This document shows positions 25,027 to 38,336 of a stretch of 64,000 bases of DNA, one piece after another. This stretch comes from Sapria himalayana (lineage: Eukaryota; Streptophyta; Magnoliopsida; Malpighiales; Rafflesiaceae): NCBI GenBank assembly GCA_029783825.1, contig JAREIK010000719.1, forward strand, positions 40,933 through 104,932, read 5' to 3'. Under the pieces are notes generated by a model. That model was given only the letters and a program-made list of their open reading frames with translations. It made no database searches and was not told the DNA's origin. The translations under genes were made by a program, and so were the position numbers. Numbering within the stretch: the first letter of the stretch is position 1; each line of letters begins with the position of its first letter.

Positions 25027-26889
25027 AATTGATAAACATATAAATAAATAGAAATATATACATATAAACAGAAAGACAAATAGATAGATAGATAAACATA
25101 TAAACAAATAAATATATATAAAGATAGATAGAAAGACACATAATTAATAGAAACATAGATAGATAAATTAATAGTTTGGTAAATTGATAGATAGATAGAC
25201 AGATAGATAAATAGATTTATAAATAGATAGGGAGAAAGAGAGATTGGTAGATTGTATATACATAGATAGATAGATAGATAGACCAATAGAGTGAAAGTTG
25301 ATATATTGATAGAAAGATATACATATACACAGAAAGACAGATATATCGAAAGACAAAATGACAGATAGATAGATAGTAAGATAGATAGAAAAATATATAA
25401 ATATACATATTAATAGATAGGAAGATAAATATTTAGATGGATAGATAGATAGACAAATAGGCAAATATATAAAAAGAAAGACAAATAGATAGATATATAG
25501 GCAAAAAGATAGATAGGAAAATAGATAGATAGATAAATAGATCGACAAATAGGTAGATAGGTATATAAAAGGATAGACAGATATATATATATATATATAG
25601 TTAGATAGATAATTATATTGGAAATTAAATAGATTGGCAAATAGATAGATACACATATAAACATATAGAGAGATAGATAGATAGATAGGCTGATAGATAG
25701 AAACATAGTTAGATAATAAGATAGATATGTAGATAGACAGATATATAGATAGATAAATATTTAGATAGATAGATAGATAGACAAATAGGCAAATATATAG
25801 AAAGAAAGATCGACAAATTGATAGATAGATAGATAGGCAAATAGATAGATAGATAGATAGATAGGCAAATAGATAGATATAGAGATAGGCAAATATATAT
25901 ATAGATTACTAGACAAATAGGTAGATAGGTAGATAGAAAGATAGATAGATAGATGGACAGATCGATAGATATATAGTTATATATATAATTAGATAGATAA
26001 ATAAATAGATTGGCAGATAGACAGAAACACATATTAACATATAAATAGATTGATTGATTGATAGAAACATAGTTAGATATTTAGATAGATAGGCAGATAG
26101 ATAGATAGATAGACAGAAAGATAGATAAATATATAGATAGATAGATATGTACATAGACAAATAAAAATATTGACAAATAGATAGATAGACAGAAAGAGAG
26201 AGAGAAAGAATGATAGATAGATAGATACAAAGACATATAGATAGATTGCTTTCTAAATAAATAGATATATAGATAGATAGATAAAGAGATAGATAGATAT
26301 ATACATATATAGTTTGATAGATTGATAGATGACTAGATATATATATATATATAAAGAAAGGAAGATATAATGATAAACAATTAGACAGACAGATAGATAG
26401 ATAGAAATATTTATAGTTTGATTGATAGATAAATAGATAGACAAATAGATAGATAAATAGTTAGACAAACAGATAGATAGATAGATAAACATATAAAAAG
26501 GTAGATAAATAGACAAATAGATATATTGACATATATAGAGATGAATAGACAAAAATATAAACTATTACATAGATAGATATATAAATTGATATAGATATAT
26601 AGGTTTACAAATAGATAGATATATAGATAAATATATAGATTGATATACAGATAGATAGATGGAGTGATAGATAGATAGATGGACCGATATATAGATAGAT
26701 GGACTGATAGATAGATAAATAGATAGATAGATAATTAGATGGATAAATAGATTGATAGATAGACAGATAAAGAAATAGATAAATAGAAAGATAGACATAT
26801 AGATAGATTGATAGATAGATAGATTTACAGATACACAAATAGATAGACAATTAGATAGATAAAAAGATAGATAAATAGATAGAAAGATA
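23211..26889 (-). repeat. Degenerate (GATA)n satellite block 2
   Basis: GATA/GACA/AATA repeat on the + strand, same composition as block 1, with more GGTAGATAG-type units and short (AT)n tracts (for example 23651-23675, 25000-25018). The right edge is sharp: the repeat runs to base 26889 and the CACTA terminus begins at 26890. The Tyr-Leu-Ser-Ile open frames on the minus strand are artefacts of the repeat. Confidence 0.97.
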
Positions 26890-27049
26890 CACTACAATAA
26901 AATATTGATTTAACTGGGAAATTTTAGCTAGCGATCAATCCATAGGTAAATTACGAGGGATTAGCTTGGGAATAGCAAGAGATTTATGTTTTTCCATTAA
27001 AATAAAAATATGCAACGAATTAGCAATAGATTAGAGATGGATTAATGAT

Positions 27050-27990
27050 GGAATAATTTCTTAAATTCTGCATCAAAAAAAAGTGTGGAATTTAGTAACG
27101 GATTAGCGACGGAATATTTTCATAAATCCCGCTCAAGAAAAGTGAGAAATAAATTGATGAAATTAGCGATGGAATTTAGCGACGGATTTAGTGATAGAAT
27201 TTTCCTAGCTAATTAAATATGGAATTTAGTTATAAATTTTGAGACAAAAATTCCCTTCCTAATAAAATCTAGATTTTAGCGACGGATTTAGCAACGCAAT
27301 TTCTCTAGCTAATAAAATTTGGAATTTAGCGATAGATTTAGCGATGGAATTTTCCTACCTAATAAAATCCTTAATTTAGCAATGGATTTAACGACATAAT
27401 TTCTCTATCTAATAAAATCTAGAAATTAGCGATGAAACTTCCCTAGCTAATAAAATCTGGAAATTAGCTATGGATTTAATGACAAAATTTTTATAACTAA
27501 TAAAATCTAGAAATTAGTGATAGATTTAGCGATGGAATTTCCCTAGCTATTAAAATCCAGAATTTAGCTATGGATTTAGCGATAGAATTTTCCTAGCTAA
27601 TTACATTCGTAACATAGCGATTGATTTCATCTATGGAGTTCCTTAGCTAATTACACACTGAACATGGTGATGCCTTTTAGCGATGTAATTTCTCTAACTA
27701 ATTACATCCTGAAAATATAGCTATGGATTTAGCGATAAAATTTTCCTTTCTAATTACATACTTAAAATAGAAACGGATTTTATCGACGAAACTTTCGTAG
27801 CCAATTACTTCATGAATATACTGACTGATTTTAGTGACGTAACTTCACTAACTAATAAAATCCGAAATATATCGACGGATTTAGCAAGGGAACTTCTCTA
27901 GCTAATTAAATTTGGAATATACCGACGGATTTAGTGACTGAACTTCCCTAGCTAATTAAATCCAAAACATAGCGACGAAATTGTTCTAGC
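27050..27990 (+). repeat. Subterminal tandem repeat, about 50-bp unit
   Basis: Alternating TTAGCGACGG/TTAGCGATGG and CCTAGCTAATAAAATC motifs recur every 48-52 bp about 15 times. Such repeats are transposase-binding arrays in CACTA elements of plants; here they are diverged from each other by roughly one base in five. Confidence 0.8.
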
Positions 27991-29554
27991 CAATATTTAA
28001 TTATTTAATTTTTTGTAATTTATTAGTAGTCTTAATATTTTATTTAATTTTGTTTATTAAATTATGTTAATGGTTTATAGATGAGCGATCCTTGAGAGTT
28101 ACATTCTCCTCATAAAATCATAAAAAATTATATTATAAATAAATAATTTAAAAATATAAAAATACAAAAAAATTTATATTAATAAGGACTAACATATATA
28201 TTTTTATGATATATTAATTTTTTAAAAAATTATACATAAAATTTTTCTAAAATTTTTATTTAAGATACATAAAAATTTGTATTAAAGTAATATTAAATAA
28301 TTAATTCAAAAAGTATAATAATTTATTTCAATTATTTAAAAATTATATTAACATATATTAAAATTTCTACTAATATAAATATAAATTAATTCATTATATG
28401 ATAAAATATAAAATATTTTCAAAAATATCTGAATTGACGAATAAACTAGTAAATATTATTATGATTATTAGTATAAAAAAATTTTATGATTATAGGAAAC
28501 ATTTTAAAAATATAATTAATACAAAAATTGAAAATTTTGAAATATAATAAAAATATAAATTTTTTCATTAAAGTTAAAAGAAAATATATTTATATATAAA
28601 AATAAATACATATATGTTTGCCCCTACTAAAATTTATAAGAATTAAATAATTAAGTAATATTTTTTCTATTAGCTTTTAACATTTGGTCTTTTTTTAAAT
28701 AATTAATATAACTTCATTTAATTATCTTATCACTTTAAGTAATTTTTTGAATTTTAAAAATTATAAATGATATCAATTAATATGAAATTTTATGCCTTTA
28801 AAATTATTACATAGTATCTTTATAAAAATTAATATGATGATTTCTTAAAAATTTATAATCATAAAATATAAATTTTTATATATTTTTTAACATAAGGAGT
28901 ATTTTATAACACTTGTGAGAGTGATTAGAGGACAAATCATCTTTTCATGTATGTCTTATTATATAAAATTTGTTAATTTTGTAGCTATTTGATATTTTTT
29001 TTATAAGGCTAAACATATATTTTATTAAATTGTTTATATTTTTATTATTTAATTAATATTATAATAAAAAATTGTAAGGTGTAATTTATACCTTGCTACA
29101 CGCACATTAATTTATTTAAAAAATTTTTGATTGTAAATAAAAGAAATGAGTTTTTTTGTATTATATATATATATTTATTTATTTATATATTTATATTATA
29201 TTATTTATTTAATGTTTTTATAATTAAAAATAAAAATATTTTGGAAACATATATAATTTGTTTATTTTGGAATTATATTTAATGTTTATTTTGTCAAGAC
29301 TAAGTCCCCCATCTTTCTCTCGACATTTTCAAAGAATAAGCGATGCAACTCCTCCACAGTCCTCCATCCATCTCTTGACACCGACGCACCATAAACATAT
29401 TCAAATTAAGTGATAATTTATTATTGATTTGAGGTACTTTTTCTACACTAATTCTTCATCGATTATCTTAATATGAATTGATTCTATTAAATTTTTTTTT
29501 CCGAAATTCTTCTTCTTTAATCGCATAAATTAATTTAATTATACTTATTGCGAT

Positions 29555-29760
29555 ACATACCTAATGCATTTGTGTTGTGTTGGGCAGTAGGTATGCTAAT
29601 ATAAATGAATTTAATTATACTTTTTTTAATACATATTCTGTTAATTTAATTATACTTTTTTTTAAATACATATTCTGTTAATTTAATTATACTTGGATTG
29701 CTTATATAAACTTAATCATATATAACACAAAATGGGTGTTTTGTGTTGGGCAGTGTGCAT
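29555..29760 (+). repeat. Short tandem and direct repeats in the element interior
   Basis: AATACATATTCTGTTAATTT followed by AATTATACTT occurs twice in tandem (about 29630-29695), and GTGTTGGGCAGT occurs at about 29577 and 29742. No function is evident. Confidence 0.6.
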
Positions 29761-30409
29761 ATAACACATAAATATATAAGTGTATTTTATTATATTTATA
29801 ACTATAAAAATAGTTTACATAAATATAACTATATATAAATATAACAACATATATTTAATATATATATATAGATATATATATATATATATATCATAATTTT
29901 ATATATGATACATTCAATATACATGTCATGTATTTCAGATATAATTAGTATTATACATATAATATTATATACATATTTTACACAAATAAAGATATATTGA
30001 CTTTATGAAAGGATTTTAATAATGTATATTTGAAATTTGTAAGTCATCATTATAAAATACACGTCTAATAAATTTGCATTATTAAAATACCTATTATTTC
30101 ATAATACCTTGCGTACCCAATAAGTATAATTATATTAATATCTGTAAACTATATTTTATACATGGCTTTATGTATAAGGAAATACACACACTCTTATAAA
30201 AATGTAAGAGTGTATTTAACATCTGTAAATTTAAAGTATAGTCACATTAATATCTGTTAATGCCAAATTAATATTTGTAAACATTTATTGACCAGTTTTC
30301 AATTAGTTCAAATAAAAATGTAACATGCATTATTTATATTGATACTAATTTACAAGACATTTAAATACATTTATATATTTGACTATATTTTAATTACTAT
30401 GTTTAATTA

Positions 30410-30450
30410 AATGCCGCAAAGGCTCCCTTATAAATACCCTAGCATTGACT
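30410..30450 (+). promoter_or_regulatory. Possible TATA-box context
   Basis: GGCTCCCTTATAAATACCCT has the shape of a strong plant TATA box (TATAAATA flanked by C-rich sequence). No gene follows it: the next coding-like sequence is the copia relic on the opposite strand. It may be a promoter remnant within a transposon. Confidence 0.25.
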
Positions 30451-30881
30451 ATCAATATGATTCATACTGGATTAAAATATATAAGATATCCAGCTCATCT
30501 GACATACATTATTTCCTACATGAATTGATGCCGATGACTTTTTGATGGGTTTAAGAAGTTCCACCTATATGGATGAGTAGATCTCACATATTTTATCACC
30601 ACTATAGCCATTAACTCATAAATTGTATACCCATGGACTTGATACTATTTACTTATTGTAAGCTAACCATAGAATTATTTACTTGAGTAAACACTATAAA
30701 CTATTTACTTATTGTAAGCTTAGATAATGAAGAAACTTTGATAATTAATCCAAATAATCAATATCTATGAAATGATAATCCAGATTCACAGAGTTAACTT
30801 TATTACTTGTTAAACTCATATACTTGTGATATATATTACCATACTATAAAATAACTAACACTTACATTGATTTTTGTAGTG

Positions 30882-31569
30882 TCTTATCTCTCAATAATTT
30901 CAATACTAAATGATCTTTGAGCTATTATAATTATAATGATTCTTAGATTTAGACCTCTTGTTTTTTGATTTTCTTTGATGTTTTCTCTTCGTTGAATTTC
31001 TTACAATTAACTTTGTGTATAATTCTAAAGAGGTTGATATTTCACTTGTCTATCTCTGTTGAATTTCCTTGCTTAGAATTAGATCATGAACATCATCAAA
31101 TTTCAATTTATTAGTACTTGATGAACTATGCACAACTATAATTGTAATAGATTAATTTTTGATAGAGAACACAGAAGTATCATTACACATACTCCATCAT
31201 TGACTTCAATACCAAACAAACTTAATTGGGTTGTGATTGTGTTGACTTCATTGAGTTTTTGGGTCATTGATGTGCTTTCTGTCAACTTCAGATTGAAAAA
31301 ACACCTCATCGCGTGCACTTTTGTCACATCAATTAGTTTTAATATATACTAGCAAGAGCCATCATAAGCATTACTATGCTCTTCTCATCTTTTATATTGA
31401 AAGTAAGTTGGTAAGATATCATATTCCAGATAAATTCAAGTGCTAGTATGTGCTCTTCTTTCTTCATAGACTTTATCATCTTCCTCAGAAGGGGTTGATA
31501 TCGAATTTTGTAGTATATATAATCTTCCATCTATATTTTCTAGAATCCAAATTTTGTTCCATAAATTTT
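30882..31569 (-). pseudogene. Ty1/copia gag relic
   Basis: On the minus strand the sequence reads KIYGTKFGF, a stop, KI, a stop, then MEDYIYYKIRYQPLLRKMIK ... FNIKDEKSIVMLMMALASIY (31530 to 31342). After a 1-bp frameshift it continues as TKVHAMRCFFNLKLTESTSM, TQKLNEVNTITTQLS, FGIEVNDGVCVMILLCSL (to about 31150), then SSSTNKLKFDDVHDLILSKE and a Lys/Arg/Asn-rich tail. This follows the plant copia gag order (NFGFWKIKMEDYIY, FNI-EKT-LM-ALA-MYEK, NKVHLMRRLFNLKM, LNEFNTITTQL, KLKFDDVRDLILSEE). Conserved Trp and Lys codons are now TAG. The zinc knuckle and pol are missing; the frame is cut by the CACTA-like end at 30881. Gag normally forms the particle that packages the element RNA; this copy is dead. 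Confidence 0.9.
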
Positions 31570-31780
31570 TTTATTTTAACTTTTCCTTCATATGTAGTCA
31601 TTACTATCTACAAAATATGAATTCTTCTAGAAAATTTTTGCAAAACACTATGTATGAGAATTGAGAACACCTCTTTTAACATGCTGATATTGTCTGCAAA
31701 ATTTTTACTATTTATTAAATTCATTATTATCATCAATAGTACCTTTGCCCGATGGTGCATGATATTGCACAACCTAAACT

Positions 31781-31790
31781 TCTAATACCA
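31781..31790 (-). other. Retrotransposon primer-binding site
   Basis: The minus strand reads TGGTATTAGA, a near match to TGGTATCAGAGC, the initiator-Met tRNA primer site of plant copia elements. It lies about 210 bp upstream of the gag relic in the right orientation, preceded by CAACAATT as usual at the LTR end. Confidence 0.75.
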
Positions 31791-31792
31791 AT

Positions 31793-31820
31793 TGTTGAGA
31801 ATAACTTGATTTCCTATTTG
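31793..31820 (-). mobile_element. Truncated copia LTR, about 28 bp left
   Basis: On the + strand TGTTGAGAATAACTTGATTT begins right after the primer-site spacer, with TG as expected for the complement of an LTR 3' CA end. The GATA array starts within 30 bp, so nearly the whole LTR has been lost at the array junction. Confidence 0.6.
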
Positions 31821-31925
31821 TTAGATAGGCATTTAGATAAACTGACAAATATAAAGGTAAACATATAGAATAATTGATAGATAGATGATAGATATATAAA
31901 TATAAATAAATAAATAAATAAATAA

Positions 31926-31956
<31 letters not shown>

Positions 31957-32941
31957 GAAAGATTGACAAATAGGCTGATAAATAGAAAGACAATTAGATA
32001 GTTAGAGAGATAGAAAAATAGAAAGAAGATATATATAGATTAATTGATAGATATAATAGTTAGATAGTTACATAGATATATAGATTGTCATATAAACATT
32101 TCGACATAAAAAAGATAGAAAAATAAACAGATAGACAAACATATAGATAAACATATAGATAGATACATAGATATACAAATAGATAGAAAGATATATTGAT
32201 AGTCAGATTGATAGATAGACTAATAGACTAGTAAACTGATAGAATGATAGATTGATAGAAAGGTAGATAGATAAATAGATAGAATGATAAATAAATTAAA
32301 AATTAGAAAGACAAATAGATAGATTGATAGGTAGAGAGCTATATATATAGATAGATATATATAAATATAGATAGATAGATAGACATATAAATAAATGTAT
32401 ATAAAGATAGATAGATAAACAGATAGATATATTATAGATAGACATATAGATAGATTAATTGATAGGAAGATAGATTGATTGATTGACAGATAAATAGATA
32501 AATATAAAGATAGATAGATAGACATTTAGAAAGGTATATAGATAGAGAGATAAATAGTCATATATATAGACAGATATATAGATAGATTATTAGACAGATA
32601 GATAGACAAATAGATATAAACATAGATAGATAGATAGATATAAAGAAAGATTAATATACATATTTATAGAAAGATAGATAGACATATTGATAGATTGATA
32701 TATTGATAGATTGATTTATATATAGATTGATATACAAATTTATTGATAGAATGATCGACAAATTGATAGAGAGATTGATAGACTATTTGATAGACAAATT
32801 GATAGATAATAATGATAGATAGATAAATAAACAGAGTAACTAATTGAGAGATAGATACATACATACAAAGATAAGATATATAGATAAATAAAGAGATAAA
32901 TTGATTGATTGAGTGATATATAGATAGATATATAGATATAC

Positions 32942-32972
<31 letters not shown>

Positions 32973-33105
32973 CAGACAAATAGATAGATAGACAGATATA
33001 TCGATAGATAGTTAGATAAACAAATATATAGATAAATAAATAGATATATATATATATAGACAAATAGATAGACATATAGTAAGATATATAGATAGACACA
33101 AATAG

Positions 33106-33144
<39 letters not shown>

Positions 33145-34737
33145 AATAGATAGATAGATAGATAAATATATAAATTGATTGATTGAATGATAGATAGATA
33201 GATATATAGATATATAGATAGATAGTTAGATAAACAAATATATAGAAAAATATATAGATAGATATATAGATAGAGAAATAGATAGACATATAGTTAGATA
33301 GATTGATAGACACATAGATAGATAGATTGATTGATTGATTGACTGATAGATAAATAGATAGATAAATAGATAGATAGATAGAGACATAGATAAAAAAATT
33401 GATAGATATATAGATAGATAGATAGATAAATAAATAAATAGATAGATAGAGTGATAAATAGATAGTTAGATAGAAAGATAGATAGATAAATAGATATATT
33501 GATAGATATATGGACAAATATATAGACATATAGATTGATTGATAGATAGATAGATATATAGACATATAGATAGAGAGATAGATTGACAGATAGATTGATT
33601 GATTGAAAGACATATAGATAGATATATAGATAAGTAGATAGATAGATCGAGAGATAGACATATAAATAGATAGATATATATATATATATTGATATGTAGA
33701 GAGATTGATAGATATATAGATAGAAAGATAGATAGAATGATCGACATATATATAGACAGATTAATAGACAAAATAATAGATAGATTAATAGATTGATTGA
33801 TATATAGATTTAAAGAAGATTGATAGACAAATTGATAGAGAGAATGATAGAAAGAATGATAGAAAGATTGAAAGACAAATTGAATGACAAATAGATAGAC
33901 ATATAGATAGATAGATAAATAGAGAGATAGATAGACAATTTGATAAAAATATAGATAGATAGATAGATATATAGAAAGATTATTAGACAAATAGATTGAC
34001 ACATAGATTGATAGATCGACATATAGATAGATAGAAATATAATCGGATAAATAAACATATAAATAGAGAGAAAGATATACTAATAAATAAATAGATATAT
34101 AGATAGAAAGATATATAGACATTTAGATAGATAGATAGATTGATAGATCGATAGATACATAGATAGATAGATAGATACATAGATAGATAGATAGATAGAC
34201 AGATAGATAACAGATTGATATACAAATATATAGATAAATATAAAGAAAGATTAATAGATAAATAGATAGATAGATAGTTAGAGTGTGAAAGTTAGATTGA
34301 AATACAGATTGATATATTGTTTGATAGCCAAATTGATACATAGATTACTAGACAGATTGGTAAATATATTGAAAGATAGATATATTGATAGAATTATAAA
34401 TAAATAGATAGATAAATAGACATTTAGATAAATAGATAGATAGACAGATAGTTGGAAAATAAATAAATATATCGATAGATAGATTGATAGATATACAAAT
34501 AGATAGGCAAAAAGATAGAAAGAAAGAAAGATAGATAGATAGATATATAGATAAACATATTGATATACAGATAGATTGACAAATGGATAGTCAGTTAAAT
34601 AGACACATAGACATATAGATAGATAGATAGATAGATCGATCGATATATAATTGATAGATAGATAGTAATATGGAAATATAGACAAATAGACAAATTGATA
34701 GTTATATAGATAGTTAGATAGATAGATAGGCAGATAG

Positions 34738-35540
34738 ATAGTCAAATAGATAAATAGACAGATAGTAATATGAAAATATAGAAAGATAGATAAATAGATA
34801 GGTATATAGATAGATAGATTGATTGATTGATAAATAGATAGATAGATAGTTAGATAGACAAATAGACATATAGATAAATAGATAAATAGACAGACAGACA
34901 GATAGGTAGGTAGATAAATAAAAAGATAGATATATAGATAGATAGCTAGAAACATAGACATATAGATAGATATATTAATAGACATAATAATAGATAGATT
35001 TATAGATAGATAGATAGAGAGATTGATAAACATCTTGATAGACATATTGATAGATTGATGATAGGTAGAATTTAAGACTGATTGAAAGACGAATAGATAG
35101 ATAGATAGATAGATAGATAGTCAAATAGATAAAAAGGTAGATAGACAGATAATATAAAGAGATAAATAGATAGGTATATAGATAGATAGATAGATTGATT
35201 GATAAATAGATAGATAGTTAGATAGACAAATAGACATATAGATAAATAGATAAATAGATAGGCCGACAGATAGGTAGGTAGATAAATAAAATGATAGATA
35301 TATAGATAGATAGGTAGAAACATAGACATATAGATAGATAGATTAATAGACATAATAATAGACAGATTTATAGATAGATTGATACAGAGATTGATAAACA
35401 TCTTGATAGACATATTGATAGATTGATGATAGGTAGAATTTAAGACTGATTGAAAGACCAATAGATATATAGATAGATAGATAGATAGATAGTCAAATAG
35501 ATAAAAAGGTAGATAGACAGATAATATAAAGAGATCAATA
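34738..35540. repeat. 368-bp higher-order tandem duplication in the GATA array
   Basis: The landmark TTTAAGACTGATTGAAAGAC occurs at 35071 and 35439; around it 'ataggtaggtagataaata', 'acataataatag', 'acatcttgatagacatattg' and 'gatgataggtagaa' match in order with few differences. A third partial copy starts near 35490. Low divergence compared with the rest of the array suggests a recent unequal-exchange event. Confidence 0.8.
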
Positions 35541-37004
35541 GATAGATTATTATTCAAATAGATTGAGAGATCGATTGAAAAATAGATAGATAGATAGACA
35601 GATATATTGTCATATATATAGACATATAGATATATTGAAAAATAAATAAAATGATAGAAAGATAAATATAATGATAGATAGACTGAAAGATAGACAGAGA
35701 CGCCGATAGATAGATAAATAGACAGATAGATAAAAAGATTGTTAGAATGATAGATATATAGATAGATAATATATAAATATATAAATATATATATATATAT
35801 ATAGAAACATAGATCGCCAAATTGATAGGTAAATATATAAATAGATTAAAAATTAGATAGGCAAATAGATAGTCAAATTGATAATTAGATTGAAAGATAA
35901 ATTGAGAGACATATTTATAGCCAAATTGATAGCCAAATCGATAAACAAATTGATAGGCAAATTGGTAGACAAATTGGTAGATAGATTGTTAGATATATTT
36001 ATATACAGAAATATATACATATGGATAGTCATTTATATAGATCGATAGACAGAAAGGTAAAAAATAGATAGATAGATAGATATACAGAAAGATAGAGAGA
36101 AATATAGATAGAAAAATAGGCCGATAGATAGATAGATAAATAGATAGATAGATAGATAGAGATAAAGATAGACAAAAAAAATAGACTAATAGATAAATAG
36201 ATATATAGATACATAGATAGAAAGATAGATAGATTGATTGATAAATATACTGAAAGATAAATAAGATAAAGATAGATAGATTGATAGATAGACAGACAAA
36301 AAGACATATAGATAGATAGACAAATAGATATACATATTTAAAGAAAGATAAATAGATGAATAAACTGATAGATAGACAAACATATAGATAGACATATATA
36401 TATATATATACAAACAAAAAGACAAATTGATAGACAGACAGATAGATAGATAGATAGATAGACAATTAAAAAACATATAGACTTATAGATAGATAGATCT
36501 AAAGAAAGACAAATTGAGAGTAAGATAGACATATAGATTGATAGATAGACAAAAGATAGATATACAAATATTTATATAGACAGATAGATAGACAGATAAA
36601 TAAATAAATAGATAGAAAACTAGTTATACAGATAAATAGACAGACAAATAGATAGATAGATAGACAGACAAATAGATAGATAGATAGATAGATAGGTAAA
36701 TAAATTGATAGGCAGATAGATAGATAGATTGATTGATTGATAAATAGATAGATAGATAGATAGATAAACATATAGATAGAAAGATATACAAACAAATATA
36801 TATACTGATAGATAGACTGATAGGCTAATAGATAGACATACATATAAACAAATAGATATACAGATAGATAGACAAAAAAATAGATAAATAGATAGACAGA
36901 AATTATATAGATAGATAGACATATAGATAGATATACAGATAGATAGATACATAGACATATATACATACAAATAGATAGTCAGATAGACAAAGCAATAGAT
37001 AGAG

Positions 37005-37035
<31 letters not shown>

Positions 37036-38286
37036 CAGATAGATAGACTAACAGATAGTTAGACAAATAGACTGACAGATACATATATAGATAGACACAC
37101 AGATAGATAGACAGATATACTTATATACATTCAAATATATAGTTAAATGGATAAATAGATAGACAGATAGATAGTCAGATATATAGATAGAGAGACAAAT
37201 ATACTAATAAATAGATAGATAGACTGATATATAGATAAATAGATAGATAAATAGATAGATTGATAGATAGATTGATAGATAGAAGATAGATAGATAGATA
37301 GATCAGATAGCTATATAGATAGATAGATAGATTATTAAATAGATAGATACATAGACAAAAAGATAAAGAAATAGGTAGATATATAGCTAGTCATATTAAT
37401 AGGCATAAAGATAGACATATATATGATAGATAGATAGCCAGATAGATAAACAGATAGATTGATAGATAAATAATTAGATAGATAGATAGATTGATATATA
37501 GACAAATAGACAAATAGATAGATAGATAATTAGATAGATAGATAGATTAATAATTAATGAAACAGATAGACAAATAGATAGATAATTAGATAAATAGATA
37601 CCCAGATAGACAAATAGATAACATACATATTGATTAACAAATATACAGACAAATAAATAGACTATTAAATAAATTGATAGATAGATAAATACATATATAG
37701 ATAGATATATAGAAATATAGAAATATAGAAAAATAGGTAGATTATTAGACAGATAGATTGATAGATAAATAGAATGATTGATTGATAGTTACAGAGATAA
37801 ATAGATAGATTGATAAATTGATTGATAGAAAGATAGATAGACAAATAAATTAGCACATAGATAGATAAAAAGATAGAGATATAGACAGATATATAGACAG
37901 ATAGATAGAAAGATAGATAGATAAATAGACTGACCTATAGACATACAAATAGCAAGATAGATAGATCAATAGATAGGCAGATAGATAGATATATAAATAA
38001 AAATATAGATAGATAGATAGATAGATAGAAATATAGATAGATTTATAGATAGATAGATACATAGACAAATAGATACAAAGATTGATAATTTGATTGATAT
38101 ATTGATTGATAGATATAATGATATGCATATTGATATACAAATTGATTGACATATTGATATATAGATTGATAGACAAATAGTTAGATAGATTGATAGATAA
38201 ATATATAGATAAATAGATAGAGAGATAGAAAGATTGACAAATAGATAGACAGATAGAGAGCAATGAATATTGAGATATAGATAGAT

Positions 38287-38336
<50 letters not shown>

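Larger units (their letters stand above)
26890..30881 (+). mobile_element. CACTA-type element (no transposase seen), copy 1
   Basis: Starts CACTACAATAAAATATTGAT directly at the edge of the GATA array. Bases 27050-27990 carry about 15 copies of a roughly 50-bp subterminal unit of the form TTAGCGACGGATTTAGCGAT ... TTCCCTAGCTAATAAAATC. An AT-rich interior follows; 28010-28900 is homologous to 61560-62480 (shared 'tctatagatgag(c/g)gatcc', 'ttctcctcat', 'cctactaaaatttataagaatta'). A reverse-complement CACTACAAAAATC terminus ends at 30881. The right end lacks the subterminal units and the flanking 3-bp sequences (ATA, TCT) do not match, so the two ends may belong to different or rearranged elements. 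No transposase frame is visible. CACTA (En/Spm) elements move by cut-and-paste using a transposase acting on such subterminal repeats. Confidence 0.6.

Noticed and set aside
26890..30881. A complete CACTA transposon with confident boundaries
   Set aside because: The ends differ in subterminal repeats and the flanking 3-bp sequences do not match, so I keep it as a CACTA-type element of uncertain right boundary.
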